Notes: generated by a model from the sequence alone, not told the origin. A stretch of 64,000 nt of DNA from Microbacterium endophyticum (GCF_011047135.1 NZ_CP049255.1:310001-374000); one strand, 5' to 3'; counted from the stretch's first letter, positions 17,877-26,674 are shown. Made by a program: numbers and translations.

Positions 17877-18962
17877 TCAGGCGGGCAGTCTCTTGCAGGC
17901 GAACTCCCCGATCTGGTCCTCGATGAGGAACTCGTCGCCAACCAGGTCCGCGAACATGGCAGCGATGCCTTCCGGTTCGCCCGCGGCTCGGAACCGGACA
18001 CGGTCAGAGTCCGTATGGATCAGATAGGCGCTGCACTCGCACGAAGTCATGAATGCGTAGAACCGCCCCTGGTGCGCTTCTTGCAATAGCGCCGCGGGGT
18101 AGTAGATGTCATGCTTGCCGCACAGCGCCGGGACTTTGATTGCACCATTCTCGAAGGCGCTCTGCGGGAGGTGAGCTGCGTGAGACCAGGGTTGCAATCG
18201 CACCTCCCCACCCGTTGCGCGCAACGTCCCCCCGTCCGCGAGAGCGAGCAGAGACTTCTCCGTGCACGTCTGTCCGGCCGGCCACATCACCGACGTTTCC
18301 GAAGGCCACAACTGTGGCATCCCCACCTCCGTCTTCGTGTCTGCCTGAAGGCCTGGAGTGGTGAACCGCACGCCGTGCAGGAGGAGCGCCCCGAGGACGA
18401 TCGTCATCGCGTAGCCCTGGGGCAGCGGCGGCTCGGGAAAGTCTGGGATGCGAACCGTCAGCGGAGTGACGCGTACAGCCGAGAATCCCTTGACTCCCTC
18501 GAATCGGCCGACCCAGAACTGGCTGAAATCCAGCGGTTGCACCAGCTCGCGGCGCTCGTAGAGTGCCCTGTACTCCGACGGGGCGAGCCCGTAGCCGTTT
18601 TCTCGCTGCTCCTTGCTAGAGAGGAGCATCGCTGTCAGCGCGGTCTTCTGCACCCACGTTGCGATCGCCGCCTGGTCTTCCAGCGCGATCGTCCCGGGCT
18701 CGTCGAGGATCAACGGGGTCAGCACTCGCTGCGCGACCGTTTCGAGGTTACTCATCCACCCGTTGTTACACGAGCCGCAGAAGGTCTTCACCGTTTGCCG
18801 GAATGGGGGCTGCTCCCCCATGTCGCGCGGCAGAGCATTTATCGGGCCCGCGTGATGACGCATCGGAGCGAGATCCAAGCCAGTCCTGCTCACCCACTGA
18901 CCGAAAACGTGCTCGCGGGTCAGGGGCCCCACCGACCCGCAGAAAGCACAAGATTCGGGCAT
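17877..18962 (-). CDS. HNH-like zinc-finger protein, 361 aa
   Basis: The N-terminus has the layout of an HNH/recombination-endonuclease-like zinc site: CAFCG at residues 5-9, then LTREHVFGQW, then FCGSCNNGWMSNLE near residue 55. The rest (to residue 361) is a conserved-looking domain with a CxxxxCxC-type region near the end (MTSCECSAYLIHTD), which I do not recognise. I chose ATG 18962 because the conserved part starts there; an open frame continues 104 codons upstream with low-complexity Arg/Gly sequence. It lies alone between the IS remnant and the tRNA-derived repeat. A nuclease role is suggested by the motif, not shown. Confidence 0.7.
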   Translation of the reverse strand: MPESCAFCGSVGPLTREHVFGQWVSRTGLDLAPMRHHAGPINALPRDMGEQPPFRQTVKTFCGSCNNGWMSNLETVAQRVLTPLILDEPGTIALEDQAAIATWVQKTALTAMLLSSKEQRENGYGLAPSEYRALYERRELVQPLDFSQFWVGRFEGVKGFSAVRVTPLTVRIPDFPEPPLPQGYAMTIVLGALLLHGVRFTTPGLQADTKTEVGMPQLWPSETSVMWPAGQTCTEKSLLALADGGTLRATGGEVRLQPWSHAAHLPQSAFENGAIKVPALCGKHDIYYPAALLQEAHQGRFYAFMTSCECSAYLIHTDSDRVRFRAAGEPEGIAAMFADLVGDEFLIEDQIGEFACKRLPA

Positions 18963-19342
18963 GCACCCATTCTCCGGCACGGGTGCCGCTCCTCGACCTG
19001 CAAGAGGCGTGGCAGCTCTGGGCGCGAAGCCGCTTCGGACAGCGAGACCGGCTGCCCGAGACCGCGGGCGCTTCGGGGCGAGCGGAAGCCGCCATGCCTG
19101 CCAACCAGTTCTTCTCCGCAACACCCGCCAGAAGGGACCCCGCCCGCCGAGACGGACCCTACCTATGACCGCCGCCGAGCAGCCGCTCCGACCCTTCCAG
19201 AATGTGCCGAAGCATCGGCGTGCCCGGATTCTGCACCACCTCACGGGCGACGGGCCCGAACTGGATTGGTCCAATTAATCAGCAGAATGCTCGAGAAGAT
19301 CGAGCGAGTGAACCAGCCAGTGACCGCCGCAGGAAACGACAA
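18963..19342. other. Intergenic stretch, no supported gene
   Basis: About 380 bases between the HNH-like gene and the island's left repeat. Open frames exist on both strands because of high GC, but none has a good ribosome-binding site or recognisable product. A 37-residue frame ending at 19279 (MTAAEQPLRPFQ...) is the only one with a plausible start. Confidence 0.45.
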
Positions 19343-19374
19343 AGCCCTGATGAAAATTTCTTTTCACCAGGGCT
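19343..19374. terminator. Hairpin immediately left of the island repeat
   Basis: AGCCCTGATGAAAA pairs with TTTTCACCAGGGCT around a short loop, with one mismatch. It sits two bases from the tRNA-derived repeat, in the same relative position as the tRNA-Pro terminator at the other end. It may be the original downstream terminator of the tRNA, displaced by island insertion. Confidence 0.6.
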
Positions 19375-19375
19375 G

Positions 19376-19422
19376 ATCTGTCGGGATGACAGGATTTAAA
19401 CCTGCGACCCCTTGACCCCCAG
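19376..19422 (-). repeat. Island boundary repeat (left copy of tRNA-Pro 3' end)
   Basis: Forty-seven bases identical to 27788-27834 except one (A at 19398 versus G at 27810). They reproduce the 3' half of tRNA-Pro from the acceptor stem through the T arm into the anticodon loop, and then diverge. Such a duplicated tRNA 3' end is the product expected of site-specific integration by a tyrosine recombinase. The one mismatch lies in the T-loop region, and this copy is not a functional tRNA. Confidence 0.9.
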
Positions 19423-19512
19423 GCGTCCCAATGACTCAGATGTCACCAAAACCCGCGTGATTCCGCGAACCAGATCGTGCAGAGCCCGTCATGAAATGCG
19501 TGAATTGCATGA

Positions 19513-19545
19513 TTCTGGTCCCCTTCTGGTCCCCTTCTGGTCCCC
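19513..19545. repeat. Three perfect tandem copies of an 11-bp unit
   Basis: TTCTGGTCCCC is repeated three times without spacers, about 90 bases inside the left island boundary. Direct repeats of this size next to an attachment core resemble arm-type integrase binding sites of integrative elements. No integrase gene remains to test this. Confidence 0.7.
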
Positions 19546-19616
19546 TGCAGCGGGCGACATTTAGGAGGCTGTGTCCGGCGCCACCGAGACCTGAGTGATC
19601 TCGCGGGTGCGCTGAG

Positions 19617-19886
19617 CTACACGTGCTTTCGAATCCAATCCCAGGTGTCTTTCGTCAGCCACCCCTGACAATCTTGGCCTGAGATGTCGACGACAAACAG
19701 CCAGCCGCTGTCGTCCATCGCGCCTCGTAGGTGGGTATAGACGGCGTCCGCCGACGTGTTGGAGACCACGATCCATGTGGACTTAATCAAGTTCGCCCAT
19801 GTCCCGTAGGACTTGATGCGTTCTATCAGCGACTCATAGTCCTGGCCCGGTGCGTTCAGGTCATAAGTGATCAGATATGCGCTCAT
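19617..19886 (-). CDS. Stand-alone Cas2-like (SinR family) protein
   Basis: An 89-residue protein with the Cas2-type ferredoxin-like fold pattern: the first strand SAYLITYDLN ends with the Asp at the position of the Cas2 active-site Asp, the first helix (YESLIERIKSYGTWANL) follows, then STWIVVSN as the second strand and LFVVDISGQDCQGW later. It matches the annotation family called SinR in Actinobacteria and Proteobacteria. There is no cas1, no CRISPR array and no other cas gene in the window. The ATG overlaps the stop of the OLD-like ATPase (ATGA), making this the fourth gene of the operon. Its role is unknown; a nuclease, RNA-binding or structural subunit is possible. Confidence 0.85.
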   Translation of the reverse strand: MSAYLITYDLNAPGQDYESLIERIKSYGTWANLIKSTWIVVSNTSADAVYTHLRGAMDDSGWLFVVDISGQDCQGWLTKDTWDWIRKHV

Positions 19887-22408
19887 GCGCTTTCTCCTTC
19901 CGAAACATGCTCGACGTCCGTGCTTGATTGACTACCTGCTGGGCTCTCAACAAAGGTTTCGGACTCGCTGACGATGGCCAGCGTTGCCGGGACTTTTCCG
20001 AGGCTGGGCGCGGGAATGGTCGGCTCGGTCGAGGCTTTACGCTTTCCGAGGTAGGCAAGTGACCGAAGAGCGGTGTGAAGATCCTCAATGTCTTCGATGG
20101 CCTCACGCGGGTCCTGGTCCAGATGGAACCGAGGTCGCCACGAGCGCATTTCAGCGCGGACGTCTTCCGCTTCCTCAGAGTTATCGAGTTGCCCTGAGAT
20201 CTCCTCGATGAGCAACAGCACATGTTCTCGCGTGGCCGTCGAGACATGCTCTCGCATGAAACGATCTCGCGCGCGGTTGATGCGACTGGAAACCCGTTCG
20301 ACACTCTCAGCGCGGACAGCTTTTCGTTGCCTGACACCGAGGGCTTCGAATAGCTGACGGAAGTTCTTGGCTAGGGTTTGGCGATCCTGCTCTCGCGTGG
20401 CGTCGCTTGAAAGTTCGGCGAGGACGCTCCGAGCGAAGCCGATCTTGTTCAGTTCGAATTTCTCCTGGACTGTGAGCTTGCGGATCATTTGCTCCAGAGC
20501 GTCAATCGTGCCCTTCGCTCCTGCAGTCGGCAACTCCCCTCCCGAGCCCTCACCGAACACCGTCTTGGCGCTCAGCTCGAGCTTCGGGATGTCTATATCG
20601 GGGACGAACTCGGCACAGTAGCTGCTTGCGGCTGCGATCGCGATGTCGATCGGTATTAGGTCCTCAATGGCGACCCTGCCGTGCGGGTTGTCGGTTGTGA
20701 CGCCATCGAGTTCTGCGTCGGATAGTTGAAGCACAAGGTCATCGGCGATGAGCGGCTTGCGCCGAGCACCGCCCTTACGGATTGTTGACCGAGCTTCGTT
20801 GCCTGCTTTATCGCCGTCCAGGAGCGCGATCACTGCCGGCTGTTCAATGTCACGCCCTCTGGCGAGATAGATCAGATACGGCACTTGACTAACACCCCCA
20901 GCAGGGACGAGCGTGATGCGGTTGAGGTCGAGCCTTTCCCGGTCGGGAGCGTTCTGGCGGCCCAGCCAGCTTGAGATGCCAGCGAGCAGAATCTGATCAG
21001 ACGGACCCTCCAGCATCAGGTTGCAGGTACCGATGAAGGCGGTCTCACCGACAAAGCTCCCGAACGCAGATCTGAGTGGCTCATAGTGGTTCTGTGCGAC
21101 GCTTGCGACGATGCGTGTCCCCTCGTCGTGTTCACCTTTCTCGAGTACCCGAATACGCTCGGCGTGGTTCTTGTCGATCAGGAACGGTGAGTGGGTGACG
21201 TAGAGGACCTGAACTGGAGCGCGGGCCTCGTCTTCGGGATCAGCGAAGTCTGCGAACACTCTCAAGAGATCCTGTTGACCGGAACTCGATAGGAAGCGGT
21301 CAGGCTCGTCCATCAGCAGAATTTCCGGTCGCCCGTCGCTGGGAGCCTCGTGTGCGAGGTACTGCACGAAGTAGCTCAGGAAGTACTTGAGACCATCGCT
21401 TCTCTCGTCGAATCCGTAGGAGCGTCCAGTTCGATCCCGGATCATGAAGACCAAGTCGTATTCGAAGAGCGCGACGAACAACTCGAACTGACTGTCTTGC
21501 GTCCACCAGTGCGGGAAGTTGAGGGCCTTAGACAGTTCACTGTTGATCGTGTCGACGATGCTGTTCGCGTATCCGTTCTTGGTGCGAACTGCGTTCTGCA
21601 ACTCTACAAACTGGGAGCGGTCGAGGCCTGCGACCTTCAGCAAGAGATCAGCGGCGAGATGGTACTTCTTGAGTTCTTTCTCGTCGATTGATGTCGAGGT
21701 CTTGAAGGATGTCGAGATTTCGCTCGCCTGGCTGACAACGGAATCTTTCGAGTCAAACCAGGTGGAGTTGTTCGTGAAAGCATCCCAGATGCTACGAAGC
21801 ACGCTGCGCCCAACAGCTGCAGCCGGTTTGCCAGTGGCCAGGAACTCCAGCGGGACGCTATCCGGCAGGGGAATATCGGCATCGATGTTGAACGGGGCTG
21901 GAAGTCCGGCGTCGTTCAAGAGCGACGACTTCTTGACGTGCCTAGGTTTCGTCCACTGATCGCCTCGATGAGCGTATAGACGCAGTTGCGGGGTTGTATT
22001 CATACGGAAGATGGCGACACGATCAGTTCCAGTGAGCCCCGTCTCGCCGGTCGCTTCTTCAATTGCTTCGATGTCAGCATCACTGAGGTCTCGAAATTCG
22101 GCGCCGAACTCTGGTCGAATGAGCGTTTTGTCCACAGAGAAGAACGGCGAGTAGCGACAGAAATCACTCCTCTCGTATCCTTCGCCGGTAAGTGCAGCGC
22201 GCACAGCCGCTAGCACCTGACTCTTTCCCGACTCGTTGCCGCCGACAACCGTGGTGATCTGGTCTTCCAAGCGCAACCGCACGAAGGGGTATTGCGCTCC
22301 GGAAGGCGTGCCGTCCCAAGGATCAGGGCTGTAGTTCGGATTCGAAAGGCGAACGTAGTCGTAATTCAGCGAGCGGAAGAATCTTGCGTAGATGGCGGTG
22401 AGCTTCAT
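19883..22408 (-). CDS. OLD-like ATPase with TOPRIM nuclease domain
   Basis: An 841-residue protein of the overcoming-lysogenisation-defect type. The N-terminal ABC-ATPase has Walker A GGNESGKSQ near residue 56, Walker B ILLMDEPDRFL near residue 365 and the switch His in VTHSPFLID near residue 405. A TOPRIM domain follows: LEGPSDQILL near residue 463 gives the Glu, and ALLDGDKAGNE near residue 529 gives the DxD-type motif. This architecture is shared with GajA of Gabija and class-1/2 OLD nucleases. The last ~200 residues are helical and unfamiliar. It sits 43 bases after the helicase gene and overlaps the Cas2-like gene. Most likely a DNA nuclease or ATP-gated effector of a defence system. Confidence 0.9.
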   Translation of the reverse strand: MKLTAIYARFFRSLNYDYVRLSNPNYSPDPWDGTPSGAQYPFVRLRLEDQITTVVGGNESGKSQVLAAVRAALTGEGYERSDFCRYSPFFSVDKTLIRPEFGAEFRDLSDADIEAIEEATGETGLTGTDRVAIFRMNTTPQLRLYAHRGDQWTKPRHVKKSSLLNDAGLPAPFNIDADIPLPDSVPLEFLATGKPAAAVGRSVLRSIWDAFTNNSTWFDSKDSVVSQASEISTSFKTSTSIDEKELKKYHLAADLLLKVAGLDRSQFVELQNAVRTKNGYANSIVDTINSELSKALNFPHWWTQDSQFELFVALFEYDLVFMIRDRTGRSYGFDERSDGLKYFLSYFVQYLAHEAPSDGRPEILLMDEPDRFLSSSGQQDLLRVFADFADPEDEARAPVQVLYVTHSPFLIDKNHAERIRVLEKGEHDEGTRIVASVAQNHYEPLRSAFGSFVGETAFIGTCNLMLEGPSDQILLAGISSWLGRQNAPDRERLDLNRITLVPAGGVSQVPYLIYLARGRDIEQPAVIALLDGDKAGNEARSTIRKGGARRKPLIADDLVLQLSDAELDGVTTDNPHGRVAIEDLIPIDIAIAAASSYCAEFVPDIDIPKLELSAKTVFGEGSGGELPTAGAKGTIDALEQMIRKLTVQEKFELNKIGFARSVLAELSSDATREQDRQTLAKNFRQLFEALGVRQRKAVRAESVERVSSRINRARDRFMREHVSTATREHVLLLIEEISGQLDNSEEAEDVRAEMRSWRPRFHLDQDPREAIEDIEDLHTALRSLAYLGKRKASTEPTIPAPSLGKVPATLAIVSESETFVESPAGSQSSTDVEHVSEGESA

Positions 22409-22451
22409 AGCGTGCGCCTTTCACGGCGTGGAGACGGGTATGGTGCGGCGA

Positions 22452-25400
22452 TCAGTACGATCCCGATTGAGCTTGTTCTGCCTTGCCCGGGGCGGTCCTA
22501 ACACCAGGATCACCAGCGCTACCTGACAGCACCTGCCACAGATCCCGCAGGTCAGACCCCGCCAAGTCTGATCCACTCGGAACGTGCCGACCCCAGTCAG
22601 CGTCGGAGAGTTGCGAAAGGAACTCTCGCGCCTCCGAGGGACGGAGCGTGCCCGACTCATGGCCCTGTGCAAACTCTGCGCCGAGCGAATTCGCTGCCGT
22701 TCTCGGAACTGAACTCATCCGCATCACTACGCCTGCCTCCGTGTTGACGCCGTGATACAGCATTGCACCGAGCAAATTGATGCTTCGCAGGTCACTCTCG
22801 CTCACGTTCTCGAAATCAATACCGCTCGTGGGCAACTTCGACAGGGCAGAAATACCCCACGTACCGGCGGTCGCAAGGTTCCGGTAGATTGCCTTGGTTG
22901 CCTCCGTAAGCGCGGCGGTTGGGCTTGCCGCATCGCCGAAATATCGCTCAGCGATGGACTTGATGGAGACGCCTGCCACCCAATCAGCAGCGATCTTGGC
23001 CGCTCTGTCGCCGATTCCCGCGCCGACGCCACTCAGTTCATCGATGCTCTCTCTGATCTGCGGTAGTTGAAGCATGACCCGCATGAGGTCAGGTAGAGCG
23101 CTAGAGGTGACGTCGCCAAACAAGCTGCCCGGTTGCCAATCGCTCACGTCGAGGGACTTGTCCATCCGACGCATCTCACCCATCGCTGAACGGATGCCTT
23201 CAGGAGTGAATCCCGTGCTATCAGCGAGCGTCGTCGTTTCAACGTTCTGAGCGAGTTCAGCAGCGTAAGCCCGCGTCGCTTCCAGCAGCCTAAGTCCCTT
23301 CTGTCTTTCAGCGGGACTCGCCTCGGCTAGGGATAAGTATCCGAATGTGTTCCGTAGCAGCAGCTCTGTTTCAGATAGGACAGCATCTAGGTTCTTCTTC
23401 TGAGCGAATAGGTGTGCGACGTAGCTACGGAAGTCTGCCCATTGATCGTTGTAGAGCGATCGTTCTAGGTTGAGCAGCCGACCGGCATCTTCGAGTTCAT
23501 CCAGGAGAACCACGAGTCTGGAAACCAGCGCTCCTGCCTTTTCTGACAAGAACCGCGCCAGCGACTCGCGGTCGCCTTCTTTGCTGGAGATTCCAACGAC
23601 GCCGATGCTGTCCTGATCTACACGGCCTGCCCTACCTGCGAGGTTCCAGAACTCGCGGGCGGTCATGGGGCGGTTGAACTTGCCGCTGGGCAGGTTCCGA
23701 CTTGCTAGGAGGATGGAAGAGACTGGGAAGTTGAGGCCCTGAGAAAGCCCGGTAGTCGCCACCAGAATCCTTAGCTTTCCCTGCTCGGCGAGCCATTCCA
23801 TCAGTGCGCGGGTTTCGTCGGAGAGCCCCGCGTGGTGTACCCCGACCCGCCGGGCGAGCATTCCGATGAGGGCGTAGTCTTCGCTAATTTCTGCTGCTAA
23901 GTAGCGCTGCACCAGAGCGATATCGGGATCGTCCGCTTCTGGAAGCTCTCCTGACAGTTCCTCCGCGATTGTCCACACCGTCGGGATTGTCGGGCAGATC
24001 ACGATCGCAGTCCCTCGCTCAGAAAGCGTTAGCGCCGATGCGCCAGCGATCTTGCTTAGACTGTTCCTGATACTAGAGAACGTGCGATCAAGTTGTGGTG
24101 CTTTACCAATCTGGTAGAGGCCGGAGACGTTCATCGATGAGCCGCTTGTCAGCATGGGCTCGAAAGACAGCCGCCAGTCCCTACCCCGTCCAGAGGTCGG
24201 AGCCACCACTGAGACAAGACCGATCAGTCGATCGTTGGGCTGCCAAGGGGTTGTTGCAAGACTGATGCTCTTTCCAGTTCGCGGTGCCAGCCATCGGGCG
24301 AGGTCATCGCCGTTCGGGACGTAAGGCATGAGCAACAAGAAGTTCGCCTGAGTGCAGTCTCGTTTAACTGTGGCCAGCAGCAATTCGATTCGGATGCCGC
24401 GATCGGAATCTTCGATGTTATGCGCTTCATCAAGCACCAGCAATGCGAGTGGGCGATCGATCGCCGCATTGCGGATTGCCAAGTGGAGCTTTTCTGGGGT
24501 TGCCACCAACACGTCGAACGGGGATTCGTTAAGCATTCCGGCTTCGATGTCGTCAATCTCCACCGCTGAGGTGAGTTCTTCGACCCGAATGCCGCTTGGT
24601 CCGAGGTCGCGCCTCAGCCGTCGTGTGATCTGCGAAACCAGCGCCCGTGTTGGGGCCACGTACGCAACCCACCCCTTGTCCTGCTTGAACTGGCTAATTG
24701 CTTGAACAATCTTGAACTCAGCGAGGATAGTCTTACCGGCGCTCGTAGGCAGATCGACAACGACCGCTGCGCTTGCCGGGTCTAGGAGTCCTTGTTCCTG
24801 AATCGCGATGCGCTGCGGAGGCAGCATCTCAAACATGGAGCGGTGTCGGGTCGCAGTTTCGACGATGCTCCGAATTTCGGGACCGATTCGTGTGACAGAC
24901 CACAGGGCACCCGCCACCATGCGCTGAGCCATCGCGCGTTGCCACTGGAGAACCACTACGAAAGCTGGATCAGCAGACTGCTGTGCCGCGGAGATCGCTC
25001 GGTCGAAGTGGAAGTCGAGTTGCGTCGCGATGTCGGCTGGCTCCCCTTGCATGAGGTAGGTAGCGACCATTTCCGAGAGCCTGGCCCAGTGGTACAGGGC
25101 TACGAGGCGCCACCCAGCGACCTGCAGGTCTTCGGGCCGTGATTGCGCGTTGAAGAGAAGCTCCTCGTTCTCATTCTGTTCGGCTCGCAGCCGCGCCACG
25201 GTTTCTGCGACGCCTTCGAGGTCTTGCCATCCGTCTTTGCGAAGAAGCCGAGTCCAAATCTGCCCTAGGTCGCTGAGAACACGCGTATCCCATGAGCCGT
25301 TGGATCGGAAGAGCTCGGGGCTGACCTCGCGCTCGCGCATCCAGGCCCGGTATTCCGCCCAGCGGTCCGAACAGTACGCGAGCGCGCCGAGCTGAAGGAC

Positions 25401-25757
25401 CTGATGTACCAGCGCCTCCAACGAGTCGAGCTTCAACGGAAGCGCTCGAAGTAGAGCGAACGCCTCATGGGCCGCGGCCTCCGACACCGCGGCGTCTGAT
25501 GCGCCCGAGCGCAGCGATACCTGTGCGAGGGCCTCGATCCCTTCGCTGGCGACAATCTCGTACGCGAAGGCGACGTCCTGGATAAGAGTCTCGGTCGCGG
25601 CATCGTGAGAGCCTTCGCGGTGAAGCTGGCGACCAAGGTTCGAGTCGACGTACATGGAAGCAGCCGCGTCGTGGGCCGCCTTCACCCGGTCAGGGCCGAG
25701 GGCTTCGATCGCCCAGTGCGAGCTGAGGCGACTGATTGCTTCGCGGGAGACAGTCAT
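22452..25757 (-). CDS. Superfamily 2 (Ski2-like) DEAD/DEAH helicase, HamB-like
   Basis: A 1101-residue helicase. Motif I LPTSAGKT is near residue 337, Ia APTRALVSQ near residue 366, II LDEAH near residue 443, motif IV-V HHAGLSDETRALMEW through LVATTGLSQGLNFP near residues 645-680 and VI NLAGRAGRVDQD near residue 706. About 320 helical residues precede the core and about 350 follow it. PTSAGKT and the large flanking domains resemble HamB of Hachiman and its relatives. Its ATG overlaps the stop of the PD-(D/E)xK gene (ATGA), giving the nuclease-then-helicase order seen in Hachiman. Probably translocates along or senses DNA and licenses the nuclease partners. Confidence 0.9.
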   Translation of the reverse strand: MTVSREAISRLSSHWAIEALGPDRVKAAHDAAASMYVDSNLGRQLHREGSHDAATETLIQDVAFAYEIVASEGIEALAQVSLRSGASDAAVSEAAAHEAFALLRALPLKLDSLEALVHQVLQLGALAYCSDRWAEYRAWMREREVSPELFRSNGSWDTRVLSDLGQIWTRLLRKDGWQDLEGVAETVARLRAEQNENEELLFNAQSRPEDLQVAGWRLVALYHWARLSEMVATYLMQGEPADIATQLDFHFDRAISAAQQSADPAFVVVLQWQRAMAQRMVAGALWSVTRIGPEIRSIVETATRHRSMFEMLPPQRIAIQEQGLLDPASAAVVVDLPTSAGKTILAEFKIVQAISQFKQDKGWVAYVAPTRALVSQITRRLRRDLGPSGIRVEELTSAVEIDDIEAGMLNESPFDVLVATPEKLHLAIRNAAIDRPLALLVLDEAHNIEDSDRGIRIELLLATVKRDCTQANFLLLMPYVPNGDDLARWLAPRTGKSISLATTPWQPNDRLIGLVSVVAPTSGRGRDWRLSFEPMLTSGSSMNVSGLYQIGKAPQLDRTFSSIRNSLSKIAGASALTLSERGTAIVICPTIPTVWTIAEELSGELPEADDPDIALVQRYLAAEISEDYALIGMLARRVGVHHAGLSDETRALMEWLAEQGKLRILVATTGLSQGLNFPVSSILLASRNLPSGKFNRPMTAREFWNLAGRAGRVDQDSIGVVGISSKEGDRESLARFLSEKAGALVSRLVVLLDELEDAGRLLNLERSLYNDQWADFRSYVAHLFAQKKNLDAVLSETELLLRNTFGYLSLAEASPAERQKGLRLLEATRAYAAELAQNVETTTLADSTGFTPEGIRSAMGEMRRMDKSLDVSDWQPGSLFGDVTSSALPDLMRVMLQLPQIRESIDELSGVGAGIGDRAAKIAADWVAGVSIKSIAERYFGDAASPTAALTEATKAIYRNLATAGTWGISALSKLPTSGIDFENVSESDLRSINLLGAMLYHGVNTEAGVVMRMSSVPRTAANSLGAEFAQGHESGTLRPSEAREFLSQLSDADWGRHVPSGSDLAGSDLRDLWQVLSGSAGDPGVRTAPGKAEQAQSGSY

Positions 25758-26533
25758 GCCGCGGTCTCCAATACAACCGAAGCATCTGCGACCTGAGCCA
25801 GTAGTTCGGCGGTTAGGTAGATCGCGACGAGCGCCATGCTTGTTGGTTCTTTCACGGATTGGGCAAGACTGGAGGCTCTAGCCCGAAGGTCTGCCTGGTT
25901 TGGTCCGGTCGCGTGGATGAGAACGCCGTAAATAACGACATCCAGGCTGTCTGAAAGGTAGGTCACAAGCGCCTGACGGAAGCTGTCTAGCCATGACTTG
26001 CCTACCGAGTTCATTGTGAGGTATCGAATCGCCCACCTGCTACGGTCGTCGCCCGCGTTGAGTCCGGACAACTGACTATGAAGCCCGTGGCTCCGGCTCG
26101 TCAGCAAGCCGGGTGGCCATGCCTGCTGGTGGCTGGTCTTCACCTCGGCAAAGACGAACCGAACTCGATCGCTCGCGTGGAATCCAACAAGATCCACGCC
26201 CCCTCCGCTGCTGTTGGGATTTCGCGTCGATCGACTGTCGGGCCATGGAAACTCGCATCCGACTTCCGTGATCAGATGATGCTCAGCGAGCGCCTCCCCT
26301 ACTCGCCATTCATCGAATGAATCAGGAGAACTGAGGATACTTTCCAAACGCTCGTTCTCGAAGTCGGTCTTTGCTAGGTCGGCGAGCGCCTCGCGCGCTT
26401 CTTGGACGCCAGTGTCATCTCGCAGAATCGATTGCACACCAGACGCGATGTGGGCGATATCCGACTCTACGACGAGGTGGCCGGTCGCGGAGACTGCGCC
26501 GTTGTCTACGGTGTAAGCCAATGATCCGACCAC
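25754..26533 (-). CDS. PD-(D/E)xK nuclease-like protein, HamA-like
   Basis: A 259-residue protein. The nuclease core is visible in the middle: an upstream acidic helix (WRVGEALAEHHL near residue 77), then GGGVDLVGF with the catalytic Asp near residue 114 and FAEVKTS with Glu-x-Lys near residue 131, the D...ExK pattern of this fold. HamA effectors of Hachiman have the same size, motif order and position before a helicase. The GTG at 26533 has GGAGAGG eight bases upstream. It is the first gene of the four-gene operon; an inverted repeat GTAGGCT...AGCCTAC at 26569-26594 lies 36-61 bases upstream and may be an operator. The family link is by motif and context, not by search. Confidence 0.8.
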   Translation of the reverse strand: MVGSLAYTVDNGAVSATGHLVVESDIAHIASGVQSILRDDTGVQEAREALADLAKTDFENERLESILSSPDSFDEWRVGEALAEHHLITEVGCEFPWPDSRSTRNPNSSGGGVDLVGFHASDRVRFVFAEVKTSHQQAWPPGLLTSRSHGLHSQLSGLNAGDDRSRWAIRYLTMNSVGKSWLDSFRQALVTYLSDSLDVVIYGVLIHATGPNQADLRARASSLAQSVKEPTSMALVAIYLTAELLAQVADASVVLETAA

Positions 26534-26674
26534 CGCACCACCTCTCCCGTACTGCCCAGCGCGGAAGGGTAGGCTCCGCTGGGGCCCAGCCTACTTGACA
26601 CACTCCGACAGCTGGTCTTCCCGGCGCCCGCGAGTCCTCGACCTGAGCAATAGGAGCAGGCTGACCGATCAGAT

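Noticed and set aside
18111..19376. Long plus-strand open frame opposite the HNH-like gene (421 codons)
   Set aside because: It is antisense to a gene with clear Cys/His motifs; its translation is low-complexity and Arg-rich with no recognisable domain.
19513..19545. A CRISPR array next to the Cas2-like gene
   Set aside because: The repeats are 11 bases long, contiguous and without spacers; no cas1 or leader is present.
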